Shown here one piece after another: positions 22,815-31,109 of a stretch of DNA of 48,485 nucleotides. The stretch is from JAHEFX01 sp964614585. Its GTDB lineage: Bacteria; Actinomycetota; Acidimicrobiia; Spongiisociales; JAENVV01. The stretch lies in NCBI GenBank assembly GCA_964614585.1, contig CAZTLW010000003.1:1-48485 (forward strand), in the 5' to 3' direction. Every line of letters begins with the position of its first letter. Positions within the stretch are counted from its first letter, which is position 1. The notes beneath the pieces were generated by a model. It was not told the origin of the DNA, ran no database searches, and saw only the letters and a list, made by a program, of their open reading frames with translations. The translations under genes and the position numbers were made by a program.

Positions 22815-23939
22815 ATGACCACCGCCCTGCTCCTGGCCCGCAAGGACCTCACGGAACGGCTTCGGGACCGCTCGTTCCTCATCTTCGGTCTCGTCGCCCC
22901 GTTCGGCATCGCCTGGATACTCGCCCTCGTCGCCGGCGGGGCGTTCGACGGTACGTTCTCGGCCACCTACAAGGTGCACGACGCCGCCGGCTTCGTCGGC
23001 GCGCCGCTCGTCGCCGGCCTCGAGGACGCCGGCTTCGAGGCCGCCCTCGTCGACTCCGCCGACGCCGCCCGGGCGGCGGTCGACGCCGACGAGGCCGACG
23101 CCGCCCTGTTGATCCCGCCGCCCTCGTTCTCCGGGGAGCCCGAGCCCATCGTGGTCTACGGCGACCTCGACGCCGGACTGGCGATCACCGTCGCCGAATC
23201 GATCGCGGCCTCGGCGGGTTCCCAGACCGACACGGCCCGTCTCGTGCTCGACGTCACCGGCGACCCCGCCGCGGCGGCCGCCGTCGGTGGCACGGCCCCG
23301 CCGGTCACGCTGACCCAGGGCACGACGGGAGACCGCGTGCTCGACGGTGTGACCTACCTGGCGGTCGGGATGGCGCTCTTCTTCCTCTTCTTCTCGGTGC
23401 AGGGCGGCATCCTCAACATCATCGAGGAGCGCACCAACGGGACCCTGCGGCGACTGCTCGTGGCCCCGGTCGGCCGGGGTGCCATCCTCCTCGGCAAGAC
23501 GCTCTCGTCGGCCCTGGCCGGGTTGCTGTCGATGGTGGTGCTGGCGGTGGCGACGACCCTGTCGCTCGGCGCCGACTGGGGGCCGTGGTACGGGGTGGTG
23601 CTGCTGTCGGTCGCCGGGGTGATCGCGGCGATGGGGCTCGGGGCCCTCATCGGCACCATCGCCAGGACCGCCGAACAGGCCGGCAACTTCGCCGGCATCG
23701 CCGCCACCGTGCTCGGCCTGCTCGGTGGGGTGTTCTTCCCGATCTCGACGGGACCGGGGTTCTTCGACACGGTGACGCGGTTGAGTCCGCATCGCTGGTT
23801 GCTGGAGGGCTTCGGTGCCAATGCCGGCACCGCGCCGTTCACGGCCGTGCTGGTGCCGGCACTGGTCGTCGCGGGGTTCGGCGTGGTGACCGGCCTTGCC
23901 GCCTACGCCAGGCGCTCGAAGCTGACGGGGGTGGTCTAG
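22815..23939 (+). CDS. ABC-2 type transporter permease, first subunit
   Basis: A 374-residue membrane subunit. One N-terminal hydrophobic segment (LIFGLVAPFGIAWILALVAG), then an extracytoplasmic domain of about 150 residues rich in Asp and Ala, then five C-terminal segments (YLAVGMALFFLFFSVQGG through ALVVAGFGVVTGLAAYA), the usual layout of YhgE/ABC2_membrane_3 type permeases. IIEERTNGTLRRLLVAPV is the characteristic cytoplasmic motif after the second segment. It starts one base after the ATPase stop, and its TAG stop abuts the GTG of the second permease. Confidence 0.87.
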   Translation: MTTALLLARKDLTERLRDRSFLIFGLVAPFGIAWILALVAGGAFDGTFSATYKVHDAAGFVGAPLVAGLEDAGFEAALVDSADAARAAVDADEADAALLIPPPSFSGEPEPIVVYGDLDAGLAITVAESIAASAGSQTDTARLVLDVTGDPAAAAAVGGTAPPVTLTQGTTGDRVLDGVTYLAVGMALFFLFFSVQGGILNIIEERTNGTLRRLLVAPVGRGAILLGKTLSSALAGLLSMVVLAVATTLSLGADWGPWYGVVLLSVAGVIAAMGLGALIGTIARTAEQAGNFAGIAATVLGLLGGVFFPISTGPGFFDTVTRLSPHRWLLEGFGANAGTAPFTAVLVPALVVAGFGVVTGLAAYARRSKLTGVV

Positions 23940-25082
23940 GTGCGCATGCTCACGATTGCCGGGACGTCGCTCCGGCGGTTCATCCGGGACCGCTCGAACC
24001 TGTGGTTCGTCTTCGGGTTCCCGATCCTGATCATCTTCTTCATCGGGCTCCAGTTCGGCTCGGGCTCGATCTCCACGCTGGGCATCGTGGGTGCCGACAC
24101 CCCGGTCGGGGAGTTGGTCGTCGAGGCGGCTACCGAGGCCGGTTTCGGCATCGAACGACTCGGCGACCGCGCCGAGGCGGAGGAGTGGGTCGAGCGGGGT
24201 TGGGTCCGGGCAGCCGTCGTGGTCCCCGACGGTGACCCCTTCGAGACCTCGGTTGAGGTCTCGTTCCTGGCCCGCGAGGGGTTCGGGTCCGAGCTCGTCG
24301 CCCCCGTCCAGGCCGCCATCTCGGAGGCCAACCTCGCCCCGACGGCCACCGAGGCCGTCGTGTCCGCCACCGGCGCCGACCCGGCCGAGGCGCGCCGGGA
24401 GGTGACCGCCGCCGCCGAGGCGCAGACCCCCACGGCCGTCGACACCGAGGTGGTCGGCGATCCCCTGTTCGAGGGCGATGTCGGCGTCTTCGACCTGGGC
24501 GCGTCGTCGCAGCTCGTGCTCTTCACGTTCCTGACGTCGTTGGCGTCCTCGGGCTATCTCATCCTCACCCGCAAGCTCGGTGTGGCCCGTCGCATGCTGG
24601 CGAGCCCGACCCACCCCACCGAGATCGTGGTCGGCGAGACGGCCGGTCGCTTCGGCATCGCCCTGGTGCAGGCGCTGTTCATCGTCGTGGTGACGGCCGT
24701 GGCCTTCGGCGTCGATTGGGGCGACCCGCTGGGGTCGGCGGCAATCATCGCCGTCTTCGCGCTCGTGTCGACGGCGTCGGGGATCCTGCTCGGGTCGCTG
24801 CTCCAGAGCGACCAGACGGCCGGCGGCGTCGGCGTGATGATCGGGATCGGGCTCGGGGCGCTGGGTGGGTGCATGGTGCCCTACGAGGTCTTCCCCGAGA
24901 CCATCCAGCAGGTCTCGCGCTTCACGCCCCACAACTGGGCCCTGCAGGGCTTCCGGACGCTCCTGTTCGAGGACGGCACCATCGCCGACATCGGCCTCCA
25001 ACTCGCCGTGCTCGGGGGCATGGCGGCGGTCCTCATGGCTCTGGCGATCTGGGCCTACCGCCGCTCGATCGTGTCGGTGTAG
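23940..25082 (+). CDS. ABC-2 type transporter permease, second subunit
   Basis: A 380-residue partner of the preceding permease with the same layout: an N-terminal segment (LWFVFGFPILIIFFIGLQFGSG), an external domain of about 155 residues, and five C-terminal segments. The motif LTRKLGVARRMLASPTHPTEIVVGE is the counterpart of the EERTNG loop. It begins with GTG directly after the previous TAG. The stop is two bases from the converging transglutaminase stop, so there is no room for a terminator. Confidence 0.87.
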   Translation: MRMLTIAGTSLRRFIRDRSNLWFVFGFPILIIFFIGLQFGSGSISTLGIVGADTPVGELVVEAATEAGFGIERLGDRAEAEEWVERGWVRAAVVVPDGDPFETSVEVSFLAREGFGSELVAPVQAAISEANLAPTATEAVVSATGADPAEARREVTAAAEAQTPTAVDTEVVGDPLFEGDVGVFDLGASSQLVLFTFLTSLASSGYLILTRKLGVARRMLASPTHPTEIVVGETAGRFGIALVQALFIVVVTAVAFGVDWGDPLGSAAIIAVFALVSTASGILLGSLLQSDQTAGGVGVMIGIGLGALGGCMVPYEVFPETIQQVSRFTPHNWALQGFRTLLFEDGTIADIGLQLAVLGGMAAVLMALAIWAYRRSIVSV

Positions 25083-25084
25083 GG

Positions 25085-25987
25085 CTACTGGTCGACGCCG
25101 TCGAGGGGCACGTCGGGCAGCGGGCGCGACGAGATGCGTCCAGCGCCCATGGTCACGGCGACGGCGAGCTCGTGGTCGGTGTCGCCGTGATAGACGCCGC
25201 GCAGCGGGGTGACGTCGTCGTAGTCACGACCATGCCCGATCACGACGTGCCGCTCGCCGGCCTCGAGGCAGTTGGTCGGGTCGATGCCCCACCAGCCGAA
25301 GCCGGGGATCGCCGCCTCCACCCAGGCGTGGGTCTGGACCACGATCTCGTCCCCGTCTGGCGAGGACCCGTCGGCGGGGTCGGCGGCGTAGAAGTACCCC
25401 GAGACGTAGCGGGCCGGCAGGCCGAGGGACCGCAGGAACGAGATGGTCAGGTGGGCGTAGTCCTGGCACACCCCGGCCCGCGCCGACCACACCTCGGCCG
25501 GGTCGACGCCGATCCGCGTGGCCCCCGGCACGTAGTCCATCGTGTCGTGCACGTGACCCATCACCGTCCGCGCCACCTCGGTGGCATCGTCGATGCCCGC
25601 CACCAGCCCCCGGGCCTCGGCTGCCATCTCCGGGGTCCAGCGGGTGTGCGGGGACGGCTGGGTGAACAGCCATCGATCGGTGCGGAAGCCCGGCGCCGCC
25701 ACGTCGTCGAGGGCGCTGGCGGCCGGCGACGGCCGGGGCTCGGTGATGAGCGAGGCCCGGGCATCGACCACCAACTCGTCGTGGGGGAGCCGGACCCCGA
25801 ACGTGTCGACCCGGGTCCCCCAGCGATCGACGTACCCGTGGAGGCGCGCGGTCGGCTCGACCGCCAACTCGTAGCGCACCGAGCGCTGGTGGTCGTCGCT
25901 GCGCGGGCACGCCCGCAGCGCGTTGTGCGAGTCCCATACGGGCGACCGGTACCGGAAGCGGGTCACGTAGCGGACGGCGATCTCCAT
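25085..25987 (-). CDS. transglutaminase-like cysteine protease family protein
   Basis: A 300-residue protein. The N-terminal 85 residues (VRYVTRFRYRSPVWDSHNALRACP) match the bacterial transglutaminase-like N-terminal domain, and the core carries Cys174 in AGVCQDYAHL, His220 in QTHAWVEA and Asp236 in WGIDPTNC, a complete papain-like triad. It is the last gene of the cp-ATP-grasp / alpha-E / transglutaminase set; its ATG overlaps the alpha-E stop (TGATG). These three families are known to occur together widely and have been proposed to make and process a peptide or peptide-like conjugate, the transglutaminase-like enzyme acting as the peptidase. No direct substrate is known. Confidence 0.9.
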   Translation of the reverse strand: MEIAVRYVTRFRYRSPVWDSHNALRACPRSDDHQRSVRYELAVEPTARLHGYVDRWGTRVDTFGVRLPHDELVVDARASLITEPRPSPAASALDDVAAPGFRTDRWLFTQPSPHTRWTPEMAAEARGLVAGIDDATEVARTVMGHVHDTMDYVPGATRIGVDPAEVWSARAGVCQDYAHLTISFLRSLGLPARYVSGYFYAADPADGSSPDGDEIVVQTHAWVEAAIPGFGWWGIDPTNCLEAGERHVVIGHGRDYDDVTPLRGVYHGDTDHELAVAVTMGAGRISSRPLPDVPLDGVDQ

Positions 25988-26940
25988 CAGAACGCCTCGT
26001 AGGCATGGATCGCGGCGTCTGCGGCCAGCCGGAAGAACTCGTCCTCGACCACCGGGGGCAGCTCGCCGATGGCCTCCTCGACGTGCTCGAGGTAGGCGCC
26101 GATGGCGGTGCGATCGAGGCGGCTGGGCTCGGAGAACTCCAACTCGGCCCGGAGTCGGCCCACCGCCCTCCGCGACCGGTCCCCGGTGGTGTCGTCACCG
26201 ATGGCCTCGATCTGGCGCTCGGCCAGGTCGAGGCAGTAGAAGACGGACCGGGGCAATCGGGGGTCCTGCAGCAGGAACTCGAGCACCCGCTCGGGCTGCA
26301 TCGAGGCCCGGAACTCCCGGAGGTAGGCCTCGTAGGCGGAGAGCGACTTGAGGAGCTTGGCCCACTCGGGGAAGGCGGCGGGGCCGGCGAACCCGCCGAG
26401 TCGCCGCTGCCACACCTTCGTGACCCGGGCGGTGATCATCGCCCGCTCGAGGGCGACCCCGAGGACGAGGAAGTGATAGCCCTCCGCCCGGGGCACCGAG
26501 GCGTCGATCGTGCCCGAGAGGGCCTGGCAGCCGACCTTGACCTGTCGGAAGACCGCATACGGGGAGCGATCGAGTTCCGACGCCAGGCGATCGGGGGCGA
26601 GCTCCAGGTGGAGGGCGTTGACGGCCTCCCAGAACTCCGACGAGAGCCACTCGCGGGCTCCCCGGGCGTTCTCCCGTGCCCGGGCGACGATCGACACCAG
26701 TGATCCCGGGTTGGCGAGGTCGGCCACGAGGAACCGGGTGACCGAGCGGGGCGAGACGTCGTCGGAGAACTCGTCGTCGAGGTACAGGATCTCGAGCAAC
26801 TCCCGCCACAGCTCCTCGGAGGGCCGGGCGCCTCCCTCGAGGGCCGTCTGGTGGGTCACGTCGAGCAGTCGGGCCGTGTCCTCGGCTCGCTCGAGGTAGC
26901 GACCGATCCAGAACAGGTCCTCCGCGTGCCGGGCGAGCAT
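25987..26940 (-). CDS. alpha-E domain-containing protein
   Basis: A 317-residue, almost wholly alpha-helical protein beginning MLARHAEDLFWIGRYLERAEDTARLLD, the hallmark of the alpha-E (DUF403) family. Glu and Arg on these helices are the conserved feature, with no catalytic site recognised. It sits between the cp-ATP-grasp and transglutaminase genes with one-base overlaps at both ends, which argues for a fixed stoichiometric complex. An adaptor or scaffold role for the ligase is the usual suggestion. The ATG at 26940 is set by the TGATG junction. Confidence 0.92.
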   Translation of the reverse strand: MLARHAEDLFWIGRYLERAEDTARLLDVTHQTALEGGARPSEELWRELLEILYLDDEFSDDVSPRSVTRFLVADLANPGSLVSIVARARENARGAREWLSSEFWEAVNALHLELAPDRLASELDRSPYAVFRQVKVGCQALSGTIDASVPRAEGYHFLVLGVALERAMITARVTKVWQRRLGGFAGPAAFPEWAKLLKSLSAYEAYLREFRASMQPERVLEFLLQDPRLPRSVFYCLDLAERQIEAIGDDTTGDRSRRAVGRLRAELEFSEPSRLDRTAIGAYLEHVEEAIGELPPVVEDEFFRLAADAAIHAYEAF

Positions 26941-28370
26941 CACGCCCCCAGCACCCAGGTGTCCTTCGACCCACCGCCCTGGGAGGAGTTGACGACGAGC
27001 GACCCGTCGCGCATGGCCACCCGGGTGAGGCCGCCGGGGATCACCTCCACGTCCGACCCGGCCAACACGAAGGGTCGGAGGTCGATGTGGCGAGGTGCCA
27101 GCCGGCCGTCCACGAAGCTGGGGTGGGTCGACAGTTGAACGACGTCCTGGGCGACGTAGGCCCGCGGTTCGGCGGCCAGTGCGGCGGCGGCGGCCGACAG
27201 GGTGGCGTCGTCGGCCATCGGGCCGATGACGATGCCGTACCCGCCGGCCTCGGCGACGGGCTTCACGACCAGGCGGTCGAGGTGGTCGAGCACCCACGCC
27301 AGCTGGTCGGGATCCCACGGCAGGTAGGTGGTCACGTTCGGCAGGATTGCCGGCTCCCCGAGGTAGTACTCGATGAGCGCCGGCACGTAGGGGTAGACGC
27401 CCTTGTCGTCGGCCACCCCGTTCCCGACCGCATTGGCCAGCGTGACGGTCCCGGCTCGCACCGCCGACATGAGCCCGGGCACGCCGAGGACGGAGTCGGG
27501 GCGGAACACGACGGGGTCGAGGAAGTCGTCGCCGATCCGACGGTAGATGACGTCGACCCGGGCGAGACCCCGGGTGGTCCGCATGTAGACCGTCTGGTCG
27601 TCGACGACGAGGTCCCGGCCCTCGACCAGCTCGATGCCCATCTGGCGGGCCAGGAAGGCGTGCTCGTAGTAGGCGGCGTTGTGGATGCCGGGCGTGAGCA
27701 CCACGACCGTGGGGTCGCCAACGCCGGCCGGCGCCATCGAGGCCAGCGTGCGGAAGAGGGAGGCGCCGTAGTGGCTCACGGGGCGCACCCGATACCGGGC
27801 GAAGGCGCCGGGCAGCACCCGGGTCATGGCCACCCGGTTCTCCAGGACGTAGGAGACCCCGCTCGGCACCCGCAGGTTGTCCTCCAGCACGCGATAGACG
27901 CCGTCGTCGCCACGCACGAGGTCGACCCCCGAGACGACCGACCGGGCGGCATGGGGCACCGCGATGCCGTGGGCCTCCGGGACGTAGCCGGAGGCCGACT
28001 CGACGATCCAGCGCGGGATGACGCCGTCGGCGATGGCCGCCTGCTCGCCCACGTACACGTCGTCGAGGAAGAGGTTGAGGGCCCGGACCCGCTGGATGAG
28101 GCCCGCCTCCACGGCCTGCCACTCGTCGGCGGGGATGATGCGAGGCACGAGGTCGAGCGGCCACGTGCGCTCGATGCCCTCGTCGGAGTCCGCCACCGCG
28201 AACGTGATGCCCTGCCGCCGGAAGATCGACTCGAGCAGGTGGACTCGTTCGGCGATGTCGTCGGCGTCGAAGCCGGCGAAGCGGTCGACGAGCTCCCGGT
28301 AGTGGGGCCGCACCCTGCCGTCGACGACCTCGCAGAACCCGCGACCGGCGTAGTCGTCGAAGAGTCCCAT
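26940..28370 (-). CDS. circularly permuted ATP-grasp type 2 protein
   Basis: A 476-residue predicted ligase. Family blocks include RIIPADEWQAVEAGLIQRVRALNLFLDDVY, GIHNAAYYEHAFLARQMGIELVEG, IYRRIGDDFLDP, and the permuted nucleotide-binding part VVKPVAEAGGYGIVIGPMA followed by PRAYVAQDVVQLSTHPSFV and HIDLRPFVLAG. Permutation puts the ATP-grasp lysine region after the metal-binding elements. It is expected to form an amide bond; the amine and acid are unknown. The start ATG at 28370 is six bases after the plsB stop, so a phospholipid gene leads directly into this triad here. Confidence 0.92.
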   Translation of the reverse strand: MGLFDDYAGRGFCEVVDGRVRPHYRELVDRFAGFDADDIAERVHLLESIFRRQGITFAVADSDEGIERTWPLDLVPRIIPADEWQAVEAGLIQRVRALNLFLDDVYVGEQAAIADGVIPRWIVESASGYVPEAHGIAVPHAARSVVSGVDLVRGDDGVYRVLEDNLRVPSGVSYVLENRVAMTRVLPGAFARYRVRPVSHYGASLFRTLASMAPAGVGDPTVVVLTPGIHNAAYYEHAFLARQMGIELVEGRDLVVDDQTVYMRTTRGLARVDVIYRRIGDDFLDPVVFRPDSVLGVPGLMSAVRAGTVTLANAVGNGVADDKGVYPYVPALIEYYLGEPAILPNVTTYLPWDPDQLAWVLDHLDRLVVKPVAEAGGYGIVIGPMADDATLSAAAAALAAEPRAYVAQDVVQLSTHPSFVDGRLAPRHIDLRPFVLAGSDVEVIPGGLTRVAMRDGSLVVNSSQGGGSKDTWVLGA

Positions 28371-28376
28371 GGACGG

Positions 28377-30524
28377 CTATCGATGGGCGCGGGCGCGCTC
28401 GACGCCGGGCGATGCCGCGGCTACGAGGTCGGCGAACTCGGCCGCGAGGGCGGCGGTGGCGGCCCGATCCCCCTCCACGCCCTTGTGGTGGAGCAGCTCG
28501 AGCGCCCCGTCGATGATGGGCAGCATGGCTGCCTCCGGTCGGCGCAGCCGACCGTGGTCGAGCAGCCTGCGCACGTGGGCGAGCGACTCCCGCCGGTCGG
28601 GCAGCTCCTCGCGTTCGGCGGCGAGGTCGGCGACGGCGGCGTACGTCTCGAGGAAGGGCTCGAGCACGAGTCGGGCGAGGTTCGGAATCCGCTCGACGGT
28701 GGTCGCCGCTTCGGGCAGCGAGGCCACGAAGGCGTCGCGGGGGGCGAAGAAGAAGTCGAATTTCAGCAGGTCGCGCACCCGCAGGGCGGTCGCCTCCTCG
28801 TCACCGCCGACCCGTTCGGCGAGGTCGACGATCGCCGGCACGAGGAGGTGGTGGACCATCGTGTTGCGGTAGAAGGCCAGCGCATGGGACTGCCCCTCGA
28901 GGACCTCCCACCCCTCGGCGGTGCGCTCCACGAAGCCGTGCTCGGCGAGTCGCTCGAGCACGACCTCGACGTCGATCCGGCGGTCGAACCGGGCCGTGCG
29001 GGGGAGGTCGAGGCGGTCGACCTCGGCGGCCAGCGGGGCGATCCGGTCGGTCAGCTCGGTGACCGGGATCGGCCCGTGGTCGTCGGTGAGCAGCAGCGAG
29101 ATCGCCGCGGTCGGCGTGATCGGCGTCGCCTCGTTGATCCTCGTCATGACGTCGAAGGCGAGGCGGGCGAGGTCGATGGAGCCCTCCTCGGACTCGCCGC
29201 TCCACTCCTTGGCCAGGGAGATCGGCTCCCCGAAGCGGATGTGGACGTCGCCGTAGCGCCGGCGCATGGAGGCGATCGCCCCGACGAGCCAGCCGAGGCT
29301 CTCGTCGGTCTTCGAGGCCCCCTGGATCTCGGCGGCGTAGTCGCCGATGTCCTGGATCTGGTCGTAGGAGATCGAGGCCGGCACGAGCACGACGTCGTCG
29401 GTCATGCCCCGCTCGAAGGAATCGATGACGTAGTGCAGCAGCCCGAATGACGGGGCCCGGAGCTTGCCGGTCCGGGAGCGGCCGCCCTCGGGGTACCACT
29501 CGAGCGGGAAGCGGCGGGAGAGCAGGTAGTCGAGGTAGGAGCGCAGGACGAACTTGTAGGTGGGGTCGTCGCGGAACGAGCGCCGGATGAAGAAGACGCC
29601 CGCCCGCCGGACGAGGGGCCCGACCGGCCAGAAGTTCAGGTTGATGCCGCCGGCGGTGTGGCTCGGGGGCAGGTCGTTCTCCCAGAGGATGAACTGCATG
29701 ACGAGCCGGTCGAGTTGGCTCTTGTGGGACGGCAGGAAGACCAGCGAGGCGTGCTCGGAGGTGCCATGGATCTCGAGGAGTCGTCGGCGGTCGTAGGAGA
29801 TCCGCCCATAGCCCTGCCGGTAGAGGAGGTGGATGAGTCCGGCGATGAGGTCGATGGCCACCGTCGTGGGGGTGGCGGCGATCTCGCCGAGCAGGCGGCG
29901 GGCGCGGGCGGCAACCGCCTCGTAGGGCTTGTCCAGGTCTTCGGCGATCTCGGCGAGACCGGCCTGGAAGTCGCCCTGGGCGGTCACCTCCTCGGTGACG
30001 AACCGGGCGATCTTGTATCGGTTGCCGCGCAGCCGCCGCTCCGCCCGTTCGAGGGCGAGCCACGCCCGTCGGGCGACGAAGTCCCCCAGCCGCGAGGCGG
30101 CCTGGGAGTCGTGCCATTCGGCCACGAGGTCGGCGGCGCCGGCCGGTTCCCCGACGACGATCTGCATGCGGTCGGGGTGGCGGAAGGCGAGCCACCGCTG
30201 CCGGACCGGGTCCGGCTCGCGGGGGTCACCGACCGCCTGTACGACGTCGATCAGGCGGACCCGGCGGCGACCGTCGCGCTCGGGCGCCATCCACACCATC
30301 CGGACCGGGACCACGAGGGCGTCGGGCGACCGCATGACGCGGGCGTCCAGCAGGCTGGAGATCGGCGGGCGCCGTCGACGTCGGGTGGATGGCAGTTCGA
30401 TGATCGCCGAGGGGGGCACCCCTTGCTCCGTCGCCCAGTCGCGCAGCTGCTGGGACTCGAATGCGCTCGCGGTCTCGGCGAGGACGAGGAGCGGGCGGTG
30501 GTCGGGCAGGCGCGGTGCGGGCAC
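28377..30524 (-). CDS. plsB: glycerol-3-phosphate 1-O-acyltransferase PlsB
   Basis: Acylates sn-1 of glycerol-3-phosphate, the first step of phospholipid synthesis, at the membrane. The 715 residues are shorter than E. coli PlsB (807). The acyltransferase motifs are intact: His267-x4-Asp272 in PSHKSQLDRL, GGINLNFWPVGPLVRRAGVFFIRR, the phosphate-binding YPEGGRSRTGKL, and VLVPASISYDQI. The GTG start lies 6 nt after a TAGCCT box that overlaps the stop of tag. It runs directly into the cp-ATP-grasp triad. Mycobacteria carry similar PlsB proteins for triacylglycerol or phospholipid synthesis; acyl donor (CoA or ACP) is not determined. Confidence 0.92.
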   Translation of the reverse strand: MPAPRLPDHRPLLVLAETASAFESQQLRDWATEQGVPPSAIIELPSTRRRRRPPISSLLDARVMRSPDALVVPVRMVWMAPERDGRRRVRLIDVVQAVGDPREPDPVRQRWLAFRHPDRMQIVVGEPAGAADLVAEWHDSQAASRLGDFVARRAWLALERAERRLRGNRYKIARFVTEEVTAQGDFQAGLAEIAEDLDKPYEAVAARARRLLGEIAATPTTVAIDLIAGLIHLLYRQGYGRISYDRRRLLEIHGTSEHASLVFLPSHKSQLDRLVMQFILWENDLPPSHTAGGINLNFWPVGPLVRRAGVFFIRRSFRDDPTYKFVLRSYLDYLLSRRFPLEWYPEGGRSRTGKLRAPSFGLLHYVIDSFERGMTDDVVLVPASISYDQIQDIGDYAAEIQGASKTDESLGWLVGAIASMRRRYGDVHIRFGEPISLAKEWSGESEEGSIDLARLAFDVMTRINEATPITPTAAISLLLTDDHGPIPVTELTDRIAPLAAEVDRLDLPRTARFDRRIDVEVVLERLAEHGFVERTAEGWEVLEGQSHALAFYRNTMVHHLLVPAIVDLAERVGGDEEATALRVRDLLKFDFFFAPRDAFVASLPEAATTVERIPNLARLVLEPFLETYAAVADLAAEREELPDRRESLAHVRRLLDHGRLRRPEAAMLPIIDGALELLHHKGVEGDRAATAALAAEFADLVAAASPGVERARAHR

Positions 30525-30530
30525 GAGACG

Positions 30531-30536
30531 AGGCTA
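30531..30536 (-). promoter_or_regulatory. predicted -10 box (TAGCCT) overlapping the tag stop codon
   Basis: On the minus strand the TAG stop of tag continues as TAGCCT, then 6 nt, then the GTG of plsB at 30524. This is the same stop/-10 overlap as at 19491. Confidence 0.5.
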
Positions 30537-31109
30537 CCGACCCGAGTCCCGCCCCGCCGGAGCCGGGCACCCGGCGAGGTGGTCGTCGACCACGCCGACC
30601 GCCTGGCAGAACGCATAGGCGGTCGTGGGCCCCACGAACCGGAAGCCCGCCGCCACCAGGTCGGCGGTGAGCGCGTCCCCGAGGGGGTCCGTGGCCGGGA
30701 CGCCGGCGGCCGTCGGCGGACGGCGGACGGCGGTCCGGCCGTCGACCCGGTCCCAGACGAGGGCGACCAGTCCGCCCGACCGGCGGAGGTCGACCACCGC
30801 CCGGGCGTTGTGCACCGTGGCCTCGACCTTGCCGCGATGGCGGATGATCCCGGGGTCGGCGAGGAGGCGCTCGACGTCGTCGGGCCCGAAGGCGGCGACG
30901 GCGTCGGCGTCGAAACCGGCGAACGCCCGTCGATAGCCCGCCCGGCGGGCGAGGACGGTGCGCCACGACAAACCTGCCTGCGCCGACTCGAGCGTCAGCG
31001 CCTCGAACAACCCGGCCTCGGTACGGACCGGGACCCCCCACTCGGTGTCGTGGTAGGCGACCAGCAGCGGGTCGTCGCCGGGCCACGCACAGCGGCCCGG
31101 CTCAGTCAT
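30534..31109 (-). CDS. tag: DNA-3-methyladenine glycosylase I
   Basis: Removes 3-methyladenine from alkylated DNA. The 191-residue protein matches the 187-residue E. coli Tag. Visible are the zinc ligands Cys in RCAWPG and His in AYHDTEWGVP at the N-terminus, and His and Cys in DDHLAGC at the C-terminus; the Glu in FEALTLESAQAGLSW is the base-recognition residue. The ATG overlaps the end of the upstream ABC exporter gene by eight bases. There is no obvious functional link to the exporter; overlap reflects compact organisation. Confidence 0.93.
   Translation of the reverse strand: MTEPGRCAWPGDDPLLVAYHDTEWGVPVRTEAGLFEALTLESAQAGLSWRTVLARRAGYRRAFAGFDADAVAAFGPDDVERLLADPGIIRHRGKVEATVHNARAVVDLRRSGGLVALVWDRVDGRTAVRRPPTAAGVPATDPLGDALTADLVAAGFRFVGPTTAYAFCQAVGVVDDHLAGCPAPAGRDSGR

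Noticed and set aside
25085..28370. Associated Anbu proteasome-like protease
   Set aside because: The triad often has one nearby, but no such gene is present in this window.
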